Source of the DNA: Chloroflexota bacterium
GTDB taxonomy: Bacteria; Chloroflexota; Anaerolineae; Aggregatilineales; Phototrophicaceae
Reading direction: 5' to 3'
DNA length: 64,000 nt
Assembly: GCA_014338005.1 (NCBI GenBank)
Contig: QUBZ01000005.1
Coordinates: 17,301 to 81,300 of the forward strand
Shown here: piece after piece, positions 7,756-16,733 of the stretch
Layout of the letters: each line of letters opens with the position of its first letter
How positions within the stretch are numbered: the stretch's first letter is position 1
Translations under genes and position numbers: made by a program
Notes under the pieces: model-generated
What the model was told of the DNA's origin: nothing
Seen by the model: only the letters and a program-made list of their open reading frames with translations
Databases searched by the model: none

Positions 7756-8829
7756 ATGAAGGGATTGATCCTGAGCGGTGGTAAAGGGACGCGCCTGTAT
7801 CCACTGACCTATACGCTTGCCAAGCAGTTGATCCCGGTTGCCAACAAACCTGTTCTCGTCCGCGTGATCGAATCGATTCGGGATGCGGGGGTGGGCGAAA
7901 TCGGCGTGGTCATCGCGCCGACCACCGGGCAGGATATTCAGAACGCGCTCGGTGACGGCAGCCAATGGGGGGTAAAGCTGACGTACATCATGCAGCCCAG
8001 CCCCGACGGGCTGGCGCACGCTGTCAAAATCTCGCGTGATTTTTTGGGGGATGACCGTTTTGTGATGTTCCTGGGCGATAATGTCATCCAGGGCGGCATT
8101 AACCGGCTGATCGGCGATTTTGCCGGCAGTGTATGGAACAGCCAGATCGTCTTAAAAGAGGTTGAAAACCCGCGTTCGTATGGTGTCGCCAAATTACGCC
8201 CGGACGGCAGCATCGAGCGGCTGATCGAAAAGCCGAAAGACCCGCCCAGCAATCTGGCGCTGGTCGGTATTTATATGTTCGACTCTACCATCTGGGAAGC
8301 GGTGGACGCTATCAAACCCTCGGCGCGCGGCGAGCTGGAGATCACCGACGCGATTCAATGGTTGATTGATGCCGGGCGCACGGTTTACCCGCATGTACAT
8401 CAGGGCTGGTGGATTGACACCGGCAAGCCGATGGACATGCTGGAGGCTAATTCGCTGGTGCTGGAGGAGCTGACGCCGGCGATTTCGCCCGAAGCGATCA
8501 TCGAAAACGCCCAGATAGACCGGCGCGTGACCGTCGAACGGGGCGCGCGTATCATCAACAGCACGGTGCGCGGGCCGGCCATCATCGGGGAATACACGGT
8601 GATCGAAAACAGCTACGTCGGGCCGTTCACCAGCATCTACCATCACGTCACCGTCCGCGACTGCGAGATCGAACGCAGCATCGTGCTGGAACACAGCACC
8701 GTCCAGGATTTGCCGGTGCGCCTGCAAGACAGCCTGATCGGGCGGCACGCCGTCGTGTGCCGCAGCGGCGAGCGTCCGAAGGCGCTGAAGATGAACCTGG
8801 GCGACCACAGCACGCTGTGGATGGCGTAA
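7756..8829 (+). CDS. rmlA: glucose-1-phosphate thymidylyltransferase, long form
   Basis: Makes dTDP-glucose from glucose-1-phosphate and dTTP. The nucleotidyltransferase loop LSGGKGTRLYPLTYTLAKQ is at residues 6-24, FLGDNVIQGG supplies the metal-binding Asp, and GWWIDTGKP is also typical. After about residue 245 comes a left-handed beta-helix of hexapeptide repeats (IIENAQIDRRVTVERGARI...). At 357 residues it is the long subfamily rather than the ~290-residue short one. The ATG at 7756 follows GGGGAAAGG. RmlB and RmlD are encoded at 9831 and 15812. Confidence 0.92.
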   Translation: MKGLILSGGKGTRLYPLTYTLAKQLIPVANKPVLVRVIESIRDAGVGEIGVVIAPTTGQDIQNALGDGSQWGVKLTYIMQPSPDGLAHAVKISRDFLGDDRFVMFLGDNVIQGGINRLIGDFAGSVWNSQIVLKEVENPRSYGVAKLRPDGSIERLIEKPKDPPSNLALVGIYMFDSTIWEAVDAIKPSARGELEITDAIQWLIDAGRTVYPHVHQGWWIDTGKPMDMLEANSLVLEELTPAISPEAIIENAQIDRRVTVERGARIINSTVRGPAIIGEYTVIENSYVGPFTSIYHHVTVRDCEIERSIVLEHSTVQDLPVRLQDSLIGRHAVVCRSGERPKALKMNLGDHSTLWMA

Positions 8830-8869
8830 GTTTTTTGTAAGGCCAAAACTGGTATATCGAATATGTGGG

Positions 8870-8887
8870 GGCGCGCAGCCGCGCGCC
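8870..8887 (+). other. short GC hairpin before the HAD gene
   Basis: GGCGCGC and GCGCGCC form a perfect 7-bp stem around a four-base AGCC loop, 25 bases before the HAD start. No T-run follows, so it is not a simple terminator. It may be a small palindromic repeat or protect the message end. Confidence 0.4.
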
Positions 8888-8912
8888 TCTGCGTTGGATG
8901 GTTGAAGGAAAC

Positions 8913-9809
8913 ATGATCGAACAATTCAAACCCACCAGGCCGATTCGCCTCATTGCCCTTGATATTGACCACACGCTGCTGAACATGCAGCAGCAGCTTA
9001 CCGAACGCACCGAACGGGCGCTGCGCGCTGCCATAGAGCGCGGCGTGCAGGTGGTGCTGGCGACCGGCAAAAGTTTTTATTCGGCTGCCGGCCTCATCCA
9101 GCGGTTGGGGCTGACCACGCCCTGCATTTTCGTCCAGGGGACGACCATCTACAACCCGGACGGCACGCTGCGCCACCAGCAGCTTCTTGACCCGGCCATC
9201 GCGCGCCAGGTGATTACCTTCGCCGAAGACCGGGGTTATTCGGTGGCGCTCTACAGCGGGACGCGCGTTCTGATGCGCCAGCGGGACGCGCGGGTGTTTG
9301 ACCTGAACGTGCGCTACGGCGAGCCGATGGAGACGATTGGCCCGCTGCAAAATGTCCTTGATGTGCTGCCGGTTAATAAGCTGGTCGCTACCGGCAGCGA
9401 CGCGAAAACCGTCACGGCGCTGCGCTGGCAGTTGGGGATGCAGATCAACGGTTCGGCGCGGCTGCTGCAAGCCGGCGTGCCGTATATGATGGAAATTCTG
9501 CCGCCGGGGGCCTCGAAGGGCGCGATGCTGAAGGTGCTGCTTAAGGAACTGGGGATCGCCCCGGAGGAAATGCTGGCCGCCGGCGACGCCGAAAACGACA
9601 TCGAGATGGTTCAGATGGCCGGGGTAGGGGTGGCGGTGGGCAACGCCAGCGAGTCGCTCAAAAAAGTGGCCGATTATATCGCCGCCAGCAACGACGAGGA
9701 CGGCGTGGCCGAAGCGGTCGAACGCTTTGTGCTTGAGGCCGGTGAAACGGCCAGCGAGACGGACGCCTCCACTGTGCCGGTGGGCGCGTCCGAGGTGAAC
9801 GGCAGTTAG
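8913..9809 (+). CDS. HAD-superfamily Cof-type sugar phosphatase
   Basis: 298 residues. The nucleophile motif ALDIDHTLL gives Asp17 and Asp19, ATGKSF is motif II, the invariant Lys lies in PGASKG, and the Mg-binding GDAENDIEM is at 224-232. The large cap between motifs II and III is the Cof/IIB type, which usually removes phosphate from sugar phosphates. The ATG at 8913 follows GAAGGAAA. The C-terminal ~30 residues are Glu/Ser/Thr-rich and beyond the family core. Placed between rmlA and rmlB, it may act on a hexose phosphate, but that is inference. Confidence 0.85.
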   Translation: MIEQFKPTRPIRLIALDIDHTLLNMQQQLTERTERALRAAIERGVQVVLATGKSFYSAAGLIQRLGLTTPCIFVQGTTIYNPDGTLRHQQLLDPAIARQVITFAEDRGYSVALYSGTRVLMRQRDARVFDLNVRYGEPMETIGPLQNVLDVLPVNKLVATGSDAKTVTALRWQLGMQINGSARLLQAGVPYMMEILPPGASKGAMLKVLLKELGIAPEEMLAAGDAENDIEMVQMAGVGVAVGNASESLKKVADYIAASNDEDGVAEAVERFVLEAGETASETDASTVPVGASEVNGS

Positions 9810-9830
9810 TTTAACGAAGGTAACGGGTAT

Positions 9831-10865
9831 ATGAAAAACATCCTGGTGACGGGCGGGGCGGGGTTCATCGGCAGCGCGTTTGTGCGCTACGCGGTGGAAA
9901 AATACCCGCATTATCACATCATCGTCTACGACAAACTGACCTATGCGGGCAACCTGGAAAATCTGCTGCCGGTCAGCCAGCGCGCCAACTACCATTTCGT
10001 CCAGGGGGACATCGCCGACCGCGAGGCCGTTCGAGGTGTGATCGAGCAGTACGGCGTGGATACCATCGTCAACTTCGCCGCCGAAACTCATGTTGACCGC
10101 AGCATCCTCGACCCGGACGCCTTCATCATGTCCAATGTCGTCGGCGTCCATATCCTGCTGGAAGCGGCCAACCATTACAAGATGGAGCGTTTTTTGCACG
10201 TTTCGACCGATGAGGTCTACGGCGACATCGAAGGCAGCTACTTCTCTAAAGAAAACGACCCCTTCGCCCCCAACAGCCCGTATGCGGCCAGCAAAGCGGG
10301 CGGCGACCTGATGGTGCGCGCCTATCACGTCACACATGGGCTGAACACGGTCATCACGCGCGGCAGCAATACCTTCGGCCCGTACCAGTATCCCGAAAAG
10401 CTGCTGCCCCTGTTCATCACCGAGGCGATAGATGATAAACCGTTGCCGGTATATGGCGACGGGATGCAGGTGCGCGACTGGCTGTACGTGGACGATCACG
10501 CGATGGGCGTGGACGCGGCGCTGCATAACGGCGTGGCCGGCGAAGCCTATAACATCGCCGGCGAAAACTTGCAGCACAACATTGACGTGATCCGCCGCCT
10601 GCTGAGTTTGCTGGGCAAGCCGGAGTCGCTGATAAAGTTCGTCCCCGACCGCGAAGGCCACGACCGCCGCTACGCGATGGACTGCGCCAAACTGCGCGCC
10701 ATCGGCTGGCAGCGGCAGTACAGCTTCGAGGACGCGCTGACACGCACCGTCGAATGGTACAAAAACAACGAAAGCTGGTGGCGGAAGATCAAAACCGGCG
10801 AGTATCTGGAATACTACAAACGCCAGTACGCGGCGCGGCTGGCGGCGGCAGGCGTTTCCCTCTAA
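9831..10865 (+). CDS. rmlB: dTDP-glucose 4,6-dehydratase
   Basis: Turns dTDP-glucose into dTDP-4-keto-6-deoxyglucose. NAD-binding GGAGFIGS at residues 8-15; catalytic Thr126-Asp127-Glu128 (STDEVYG) and Tyr151-Lys155 (YAASK); NTFGPYQYPEKL and the dTDP-sugar contact VRDWLYVDDH are present. 344 residues is normal. It follows the HAD gene by 21 bases, in the same direction as rmlA, and is closed by a terminator. Its product can feed both RmlD (with an epimerase) and the WecE-like transaminase at 47617. Confidence 0.95.
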   Translation: MKNILVTGGAGFIGSAFVRYAVEKYPHYHIIVYDKLTYAGNLENLLPVSQRANYHFVQGDIADREAVRGVIEQYGVDTIVNFAAETHVDRSILDPDAFIMSNVVGVHILLEAANHYKMERFLHVSTDEVYGDIEGSYFSKENDPFAPNSPYAASKAGGDLMVRAYHVTHGLNTVITRGSNTFGPYQYPEKLLPLFITEAIDDKPLPVYGDGMQVRDWLYVDDHAMGVDAALHNGVAGEAYNIAGENLQHNIDVIRRLLSLLGKPESLIKFVPDREGHDRRYAMDCAKLRAIGWQRQYSFEDALTRTVEWYKNNESWWRKIKTGEYLEYYKRQYAARLAAAGVSL

Positions 10866-10891
10866 CCAGGCCGCCTGCGGGATGTTTATCG

Positions 10892-10924
10892 CGCCCTGAA
10901 CCACACGTTCGGGGCGTGATTTTT
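10892..10924 (+). terminator. terminator after rmlB
   Basis: CGCCCTGAA (10892-10900) and TTCGGGGCG (10908-10916) form a 9-bp stem with one G-U pair and a short loop; TGATTTTT follows. It ends the run of genes from 5306 and separates it from glnA. Confidence 0.7.
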
Positions 10925-11040
10925 GTCGCTAATATCCGAGAGCGCCCGGCCTATTTTGTCAGTTATCCACAATCGCCGGTCACGGGCAAACCTCTTATAC
11001 TTCACCGTTTGTAATCTTTGTCAATAAAAGGGGGTAGCCC

Positions 11041-12462
11041 ATGTCCCTGCGGGATTTTCTTGAACTTCCGTATGACCAGCTTGAGGAATTAAATCTGGCG
11101 GCCAAAGCCCAGCGGCTTAACCGCACGCCGCCGGATCAAATCCGCGAGGCGCGTTTGCGCTATCTGGCCGACGAGAAGCGCATCAAGGCGGTGACGGTGT
11201 GTTTTTCCGACCTAGAAGGCCGCCTGCACATGCTGGATTATGACAAAAAGTTCCTCATCCGCTCGTCGGACAACCTAACCTTCGACGGTTCATCGGTGCG
11301 CGGTTTTTCCCGGCAGGCCGAATCTGACCTGCGGCTGGCGGTGGACTGGCCGGCCTTTTACTGGCTGCCGGCGGATATTTTCGGGCCGGGCAAGGTGCTG
11401 GTTTTTGGCGAGGTGCAGCAGCAGGACGGCACGCCCTACGCCGCCGACCTGCGCTCACGGTTGAAGGCGTTCGCCGAGCAGCGTTTTCAGCAGGATGGCA
11501 TGACGGCCAGCGTCGCGCCGGAAATCGAGGGCTTTTTGTTTCAGGGGCGGAACAGCGAACAGGCGTTTGTGGATACGCGGCTGCTGGAGCCGATCAGCAC
11601 CGGCGGGTATTACCACGCGCTGCCCGGCGACGCGCTGCGCCTGTTCATTGACGCGGCGGCGGAGGCGCAGCGGGCGCTCGGTTTCGAGAACGAAAAAGAT
11701 CACCCGGAGGTCGCGCCGTCTCAGTTTGAGATGAACTATTCGCACACCGAGGCCACCATCGCCGCCGACCAGATCATGCTGTACAAGCTGATCTGCCGCC
11801 AGGTGGCCGACCGCATGGGCATGACGGCCAGCTTTTTGCCCAAGCCGATCACCGGCGTCAACGGCAGCGGGATGCACACCAATATCTCTGTCGCCCGTGA
11901 CGGGGTGAACACCTTCTACGACCCGGCAGGGCGCGAGAGCCTCTCCGCCGCCGCCTGGGATTTCCTGTACCGGATTCTATACAGCGCCAAAGATATTTGC
12001 CTGGTGCTGAATTCAAGCGTGAATGCTTACCGCCGGCTCGACCCGCACTACGAAGCACCGAACCAGATTCGCGCCTCGCCGATTGATCGCGGCTCGATGA
12101 TTCGTATCCCGCTGGGCAACGCGCGTTCGGCGCGCATCGAAGTGCGCTCGATTGCCCCGGACGCCAACCCCTATCTGGTTATCTACACGCTGCTGAAGGT
12201 AGGGCTGGAAGGGCCGCTGCCGGATGGTTTTGTGCCGCCGGAGGATGCCTTCCTGCCGGATAACATCTACGATGCCATCACCCACTTCCAGGGCAGCGCG
12301 CTGGTAGAAAACCTGCTTGGGGCGGAGATTCGCCAGAAGTTCGCGCAGCTCAAGCTGGACTCGGCAGAACGCTGTCCCCGGCAGTTGGGCCGTGTCATCA
12401 AACGCTCGGAAGTGCAGTTCCACCACGAAGTCACCAACCAGAGCCTTTGGAACCTGTTTTAG
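11041..12462 (+). CDS. glnA: glutamine synthetase, type I family
   Basis: Makes glutamine from glutamate, ammonia and ATP. Metal and substrate residues of GSI are readable: the EIE pair (APEIEGFLF), EVAPSQFE, the ATP-site His in GSGMHTN, NAYRRL, and the arginine/glutamate set in ARSARIEVRSIAPDANPYL. The N-terminal beta-grasp has DGSSVRGF. 473 residues fits GSI. Some segments differ from classical GlnA (SQFE for GQNE, DPHYEAPNQI for PGYEAPV), so this is a divergent clade and might act on another amine. AAAGGGGG precedes the ATG, and it has its own strong terminator. Confidence 0.85.
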   Translation: MSLRDFLELPYDQLEELNLAAKAQRLNRTPPDQIREARLRYLADEKRIKAVTVCFSDLEGRLHMLDYDKKFLIRSSDNLTFDGSSVRGFSRQAESDLRLAVDWPAFYWLPADIFGPGKVLVFGEVQQQDGTPYAADLRSRLKAFAEQRFQQDGMTASVAPEIEGFLFQGRNSEQAFVDTRLLEPISTGGYYHALPGDALRLFIDAAAEAQRALGFENEKDHPEVAPSQFEMNYSHTEATIAADQIMLYKLICRQVADRMGMTASFLPKPITGVNGSGMHTNISVARDGVNTFYDPAGRESLSAAAWDFLYRILYSAKDICLVLNSSVNAYRRLDPHYEAPNQIRASPIDRGSMIRIPLGNARSARIEVRSIAPDANPYLVIYTLLKVGLEGPLPDGFVPPEDAFLPDNIYDAITHFQGSALVENLLGAEIRQKFAQLKLDSAERCPRQLGRVIKRSEVQFHHEVTNQSLWNLF

Positions 12463-12469
12463 GGCATTT

Positions 12470-12496
12470 GGGGCGCGCCGGTACGCGCCCCGTTTT
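12470..12496 (+). terminator. terminator after glnA
   Basis: GGGGCGCG (12470-12477) and CGCGCCCC (12484-12491) form a perfect 8-bp stem with a six-base loop, then GTTTT. It separates glnA from the convergent peptidase gene. Confidence 0.85.
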
Positions 12497-12506
12497 CCTG
12501 CCGATT

Positions 12507-13463
12507 TTAAGCCGCCGGGCGCGTCCAGTCCGGCGGTTTGTTTTGAAGCGCATTCACCAGGTCGTCCGCCAGCAGCACCGCTTCGGCCAGTTTGCCGGCG
12601 CTCAGCCACTTGACCGTATCTTCCGGGCAGTGATAAAACGGACTCCAGGGTGTCGAACTGATCGCCAGGCTCGGCACGCCGCGCCAGGCGAAGGTTGAAT
12701 GGCTGCTCTGCGGGTAGGGTTCGACCCAGGTCACGCCGGGGTGACGCCGGGTGATGTCCGCCGCCAAAGTCTGGAACGGCTCGGAATGGGCAGTAATCAT
12801 GATCGAAGTCGTGCCGAGGCGCTGGCCGATGCCGTCTATGTTGATGGCGGCCAGTACGGTATCCAGGCGGTCGCCGCGATGGCGCATGTATTCCCGGTCG
12901 TCGTTGCCCAGGTATTCCTCATCGTTGAAGGCCACCAGTTCCAGCCCCAGCGGCAGCGATTGGCCGCCCAGCCGGTTCGCCAGCGCCAGCAGCGCCGCCG
13001 GGCGTTTGGCTTCCAGCAGGCCGTTGATCTTCTGGTCGCGTTCGATCTGGTACATGGTATGGTTTTTGGGCGTCAGCGGCGACAGCGCCAGTTCGCCGTA
13101 CAGCAAACCGATGCGGCCTTCCAGGTCGGCGGCTTCCAGTTCGGCCAGGGTGCAGGCCGCCACCGTTGGCGCAGTCACGTCGCAGGGCGGCGACCACGTA
13201 TTGGCCCCCGCCGCCAGCCGTTCGCCGCCCTGTTCCAGAATAGTTTCCTCATGATGCCAGTCCGGGCAGTCGAAGCGCAGTTCTTCGACTTGCAGCCCGG
13301 CGTTTTGAAAAACCGAAGCGATGTAATCCCCCGCCGCGCAGTTCGCCGCCGAGCCGACCGGGCGCGGCCCAATTTCGACGGCCAGATGGTGAACGTGCTG
13401 CATCATTTCGGACTCAAGGTTTGTCGGCACGATTTTTTGACCTTTCGTGATTAAACCGTCCAT
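12507..13463 (-). CDS. M28-family peptidase with an apparent internal deletion
   Basis: 318 residues. The N-terminal part (IGPRPVGSAAN, KNHTMYQIERD) and the C-terminal half match M28 zinc aminopeptidases: the base/ligand pair Glu182-Glu183 (FNDEEYLGND), Asp210 (AAINIDGIG) and His255 (SSHSTF). The segment that should carry the other two zinc ligands (an H-x-D strand and a GA-x-D-N-A-S-G loop) is missing: residues ~152-163 run straight from KRPAALL to ALANRL. This looks like an in-frame loss of roughly 70-100 residues between two 'AALLAL' stretches. If real, the enzyme cannot bind two zincs and is probably inactive. Not exported. The start follows AGAGG closely. Confidence 0.8.
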   Translation of the reverse strand: MDGLITKGQKIVPTNLESEMMQHVHHLAVEIGPRPVGSAANCAAGDYIASVFQNAGLQVEELRFDCPDWHHEETILEQGGERLAAGANTWSPPCDVTAPTVAACTLAELEAADLEGRIGLLYGELALSPLTPKNHTMYQIERDQKINGLLEAKRPAALLALANRLGGQSLPLGLELVAFNDEEYLGNDDREYMRHRGDRLDTVLAAINIDGIGQRLGTTSIMITAHSEPFQTLAADITRRHPGVTWVEPYPQSSHSTFAWRGVPSLAISSTPWSPFYHCPEDTVKWLSAGKLAEAVLLADDLVNALQNKPPDWTRPAA

Positions 13464-13506
13464 CCTCTATGATACAACCCTGGCGGGTTTATGGAGGGGT
13501 TTGCGG

Positions 13507-14922
13507 TTAACGCGGCTTCAGCCCCATTTCCGGCACTTCTGGCACGCTCTCGTCATACAGCCAGGACTCGAAGAAGGCGGCTAAACTCTGCCCGCTGATT
13601 TCCTCCGCGACAGCGATAAAGTCGGCGGTGGCCGCGTTGGCGTGTTGAAAGCGCTCGTAATACGTCCGCAGGATGTCAAAAAACGCCTCGTCGCCGACGC
13701 GCAGGCGCAGCGCATGAAGCACCCATGCCCCGCGCACGTAAACGCCGCCGTTGAACAGGTTGTCCGGGGGCGGGTCGCCGGGCGGCAAAAAATGTCCCAG
13801 CGCCAGCGCCGGGGTCGCCAGCGGTTGGTACAGGTCACGCATGTAGCGGTCAAGGGCTTCGGGGCCGTCGGTATGTTCCAGCCACAGCGCGGCGGCGTAG
13901 GTGGCAAACCCTTCGTTCAGCCAGATGTCCTTCCATTCCGCCAGGCTGACGCTGTTGCCGAACCACTGGTGCGCCAGTTCGTGCGCGATGACGTTTTCCG
14001 AACTTGCGCCGCCCAGCGCCGTATTGCTGCCGAACAGCGAAAGCGTCTGGGTTTCCAGCGCGAAGGGTAGGCTGCGGTCGGCGACCACTACCCCGTAAGC
14101 CTCGAACGGGTAGGGACCAAACATTTCGCTGAAAAACGCGATCATCTCCGGTGTGCGGCTGAAGGTGAGGACGCCCTGCTGGAACACGCGCGCCGGGAAA
14201 TAATTGCGAATCGGCAGGCCGTCCGGGCCTTTCGCCTTTTCGACCACAAAATCGCCGATATTCACCGTGACAAGGTAGCTGGCGATTGGATCGCGGGACT
14301 CCCAGACATAGGTGATCGTGTCGTCGTTTTCGCGCGTTTCGGTCAGCAGGCCGTTGGCGGCCACAATATACGGCTGCGGGACGGTGATTTCAAAGCGGTA
14401 GGTGGCTTTATCCAGCGGGTGGTCGTTGACCGGATACCAGAAGGCCGCGCCGTTGGGTTCGCTGGCGACATACACGCCCTGCTCGTGGCGCGTCCAGCCG
14501 CGCGCGAACACGTCGTAATAATGCGGCACGCCGTCGCCCGGCACGCCGCTGTAGCTGACGGCGACGCTGAAATCCTGGCCGGTTTTAAGCGGCTGCGCCG
14601 CCTGGATGGTCAGTTCGCGCCCGTCGCGGCTGAAGCCGGCGGGGGCGTCGTCGAGGTGTACGGCGCTGATGTCAAAACCGAGGAAGTCCAGGTTGAAGGC
14701 GCTTAAATCGTGGATGGCGGTGGCGTTTAGCGTGACCGTGCCGGAGAGCATATTGGTCGCCTCGTCCCAGGCCAGGTCAAGCGTGTAATGCTGAACGTCG
14801 TAACCGCCGTTGCCCAGGCTGGGAAAATAGGAGTCGCCGATGCCGGCAGCGCCGGGGACGGCTTCTTCCGCGTGGACGAGACCCATCATCATCATCATCA
14901 GAACAAACGTGATTTTACGCAT
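13507..14922 (-). CDS. secreted M1-family metallopeptidase
   Basis: 471 residues. A signal peptide (MRKITFVLMMMMMGLVHA) ends near residue 18; five Met codons in a row come from an ATG repeat. The M1 zinc site is HELAH at 314-318 with the third ligand Glu337 in NEGFATYAAALW. The usual GAMEN exopeptidase motif is replaced by ALETQTLSLF (about 288-297), as in other short bacterial M1 proteins. It lacks the long C-terminal helical domain of PepN. It probably removes N-terminal residues from peptides outside the membrane. AGAGGG lies before the ATG. It is 43 bases upstream of the M28 gene on the same strand. Confidence 0.9.
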   Translation of the reverse strand: MRKITFVLMMMMMGLVHAEEAVPGAAGIGDSYFPSLGNGGYDVQHYTLDLAWDEATNMLSGTVTLNATAIHDLSAFNLDFLGFDISAVHLDDAPAGFSRDGRELTIQAAQPLKTGQDFSVAVSYSGVPGDGVPHYYDVFARGWTRHEQGVYVASEPNGAAFWYPVNDHPLDKATYRFEITVPQPYIVAANGLLTETRENDDTITYVWESRDPIASYLVTVNIGDFVVEKAKGPDGLPIRNYFPARVFQQGVLTFSRTPEMIAFFSEMFGPYPFEAYGVVVADRSLPFALETQTLSLFGSNTALGGASSENVIAHELAHQWFGNSVSLAEWKDIWLNEGFATYAAALWLEHTDGPEALDRYMRDLYQPLATPALALGHFLPPGDPPPDNLFNGGVYVRGAWVLHALRLRVGDEAFFDILRTYYERFQHANAATADFIAVAEEISGQSLAAFFESWLYDESVPEVPEMGLKPR

Positions 14923-15028
14923 GAAAAACCCTCTGTGAGAACTTTATTTATATTACTCCGAACTATGCCTAAAAGTTGGCTGCGATCTCGTGTAGAATGG
15001 CGGCTGGAAAACGAGTTGAGGAAAAAAC

Positions 15029-15763
15029 ATGCGGATTCAACGCGCGGCCCGCCGCCAGCGGACGCCCTGGTTGGGCTGTGGCTGCATCGGTATCGCAGTT
15101 GGGATCGGGCTGGTGGGGCTGGTGGCCGTGATCGTCATTGTGCCGGCTTTACCGGGGCTGGCGGCGCGCCTCGCCGGGTTAACCCCCAGAGGCAGCACCG
15201 ATGCCCTGTTTGTGGACGCGCCGCCCCCGGCTGTGCAGGTCGAAAACCCGTTTACGCCGCCGGATGCGGTCGTGACGTTGGGGGATCACGGGCAGGTGTC
15301 GCTGTCCGCCGACGCCGGTTATTATTCGGTCATCACCGGCTTCAGCGATGGCGCGCCGGTGGCGGTCGTCAGTTTTACGGAAAACAGCCTGATGGATTTG
15401 TGCTACCAGCGCGCCGACCTGTGCAGCGGGGCGGGCAGTTCGTTCCGCAACGCGCGGTTAGACCTGCGTCCGGGCGGGGCAGTGGTTTATGCCGACCTGC
15501 TCGTGCCGGGCATGGGCATCTGGCAGCCGGTGGGCGTGGCGCTGCGCCTGGATGCGGCTCGCCGCCAGTTCGTCGTGGCGGGCGTTGACCTGGGCGGCAC
15601 GCTTTACGATCTGCCGCAGGACGCCCTGGGTGAGCAGGTGACGCAGCTCGCCGGCGCGGGCAACGACTTGCTGCGCCGGTTGGAACTGGATGCCGGCGGT
15701 GGGCGCTATGGACAGCCGGAAGTGGTGATAGACGATGGCACGCTAACCCTGGTGTTGCGTTAA
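15029..15763 (+). CDS. membrane-anchored protein of unknown function
   Basis: 244 residues. A basic N-terminus (RIQRAARRQRTP) is followed by one membrane segment (about 16-42), so the rest is likely outside. The outer domain is Gly/Asp-rich with two cysteines in LCYQRADLC that could form a disulfide, and reads as mostly beta strands. No family recognised. TTGAGGAAA precedes the ATG. It lies 48 bases upstream of rmlD in the same direction and may share its transcript. Confidence 0.7.
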   Translation: MRIQRAARRQRTPWLGCGCIGIAVGIGLVGLVAVIVIVPALPGLAARLAGLTPRGSTDALFVDAPPPAVQVENPFTPPDAVVTLGDHGQVSLSADAGYYSVITGFSDGAPVAVVSFTENSLMDLCYQRADLCSGAGSSFRNARLDLRPGGAVVYADLLVPGMGIWQPVGVALRLDAARRQFVVAGVDLGGTLYDLPQDALGEQVTQLAGAGNDLLRRLELDAGGGRYGQPEVVIDDGTLTLVLR

Positions 15764-15811
15764 GCTGACGCGCGTTTTATGATTTTGGGAGCGCAGCAGC
15801 GAGGAGGGGGT

Positions 15812-16681
15812 ATGCGAGCTATCATCACCGGCGCAGCCGGCCGCCTGGGCGGACGGCTGATGCAAATCCTTAAAGAACGCGGTTATGATGTCATCGGCGT
15901 GGACATCGTGCCGGGCGAGGGGATTGAGCGGCTTGATCTGAGCGATTACGACGCCAGCCACAAATTCATTTACGCGCGCCGCCCGGAAATCGTCATTCAC
16001 CCGGCGGCCTGGACGGACGTGGACGGCTGCGCCCGCGATCCCGAAAAGGCGATCATTATCAACGGCTTCGGCACGCAGCATATCGCGCTGGCGACGGCGG
16101 CGGTTAAAGCGGCGGTGGTGTACGTCAGCACCAACGAAGTTTTTGATGGCCGGGGCGACCGCCCGTACCGGGAATATGACACTCCCGCGCCGGTCAACGC
16201 TTACGGTTACAGCAAGTGGGTGGGCGAACAGGCCACCCTGCACCATAACCGGCGTCATTACATCGTGCGGACATCCTGGTTATTCGCACATGGCGGCAAA
16301 AACTTCATCCAGACCATCTTAAATGCTGCCCAGGCCGGTAAAAAGCTGCGGGTCGTCACCAACGAAGTCGCCAACCCGACCTACAACAACGACCTGGCCG
16401 CTGCGCTGGTGGATTTGATCGAAACCGGGCGCTACGGCATTTATCATTTCGTCAACGAGGGGGCGGTTTCGCGCTATCACTTCGCGCGTTATTTCCTCGA
16501 CCGCGCCGGTTATGCCGGCACGCCCATCGAGCCGATCAGCAGCCACGAATACCCGCGCCCCTCCACGCCGCCGGTTTACTGCGGCCTCAGCAACCTGGCC
16601 GGGCGGCATATCGGCATCGCGCTGCGCCCCTGGCAGGAAGCGGTGGATGCGTTTCTGGCGAAGGAAGGACTGCTTAAGTGA
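15812..16681 (+). CDS. rmlD: dTDP-4-dehydrorhamnose reductase (RmlD family)
   Basis: Reduces dTDP-4-dehydrorhamnose to dTDP-rhamnose with NAD(P)H. Seen: GAAGRLGG at 7-14, HPAAWTDVDGCARDPEKA, the catalytic STNEVF and YGYSK, and RTSWLF. 289 residues is standard. The ATG at 15812 follows a very strong GAGGAGGGGG, which decides against the upstream ATG at 15779. RmlC, the epimerase that acts before it, was not found in the window. It heads the second polysaccharide gene run. Confidence 0.9.
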   Translation: MRAIITGAAGRLGGRLMQILKERGYDVIGVDIVPGEGIERLDLSDYDASHKFIYARRPEIVIHPAAWTDVDGCARDPEKAIIINGFGTQHIALATAAVKAAVVYVSTNEVFDGRGDRPYREYDTPAPVNAYGYSKWVGEQATLHHNRRHYIVRTSWLFAHGGKNFIQTILNAAQAGKKLRVVTNEVANPTYNNDLAAALVDLIETGRYGIYHFVNEGAVSRYHFARYFLDRAGYAGTPIEPISSHEYPRPSTPPVYCGLSNLAGRHIGIALRPWQEAVDAFLAKEGLLK

Positions 16682-16686
16682 CGAGA

Positions 16687-16723
16687 GATGAGGTATGAGT
16701 GCTAAGTAAACTCATCCCTCATC
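16687..16723. repeat. long imperfect hairpin between rmlD and a glycosyltransferase
   Basis: Arms of 14 bases (GATGAGGTATGAGT and ACTCATCCCTCATC) pair at 13 of 14 positions around a nine-base loop. No T-run follows, so it is not a textbook terminator. It lies directly before the glycosyltransferase start and could protect the upstream message or reduce readthrough. Confidence 0.6.
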
Positions 16724-16733
16724 CCTAACCCTT

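Noticed and set aside
8643..10904. A 753-codon open frame on the minus strand across rmlA, the HAD gene and rmlB
   Set aside because: It is antisense to three clear genes, reads as His/Arg/Gln-rich low-complexity protein, and has no ribosome binding site. It is an effect of high GC and codon bias.
11041..12462. Possibility that the glutamine synthetase-like gene is a polyamine (PuuA-type) ligase
   Set aside because: The DGSS, EIE, MHTN and RIEVR residues fit GSI and no polyamine genes are nearby; kept as glnA with a note on divergence.
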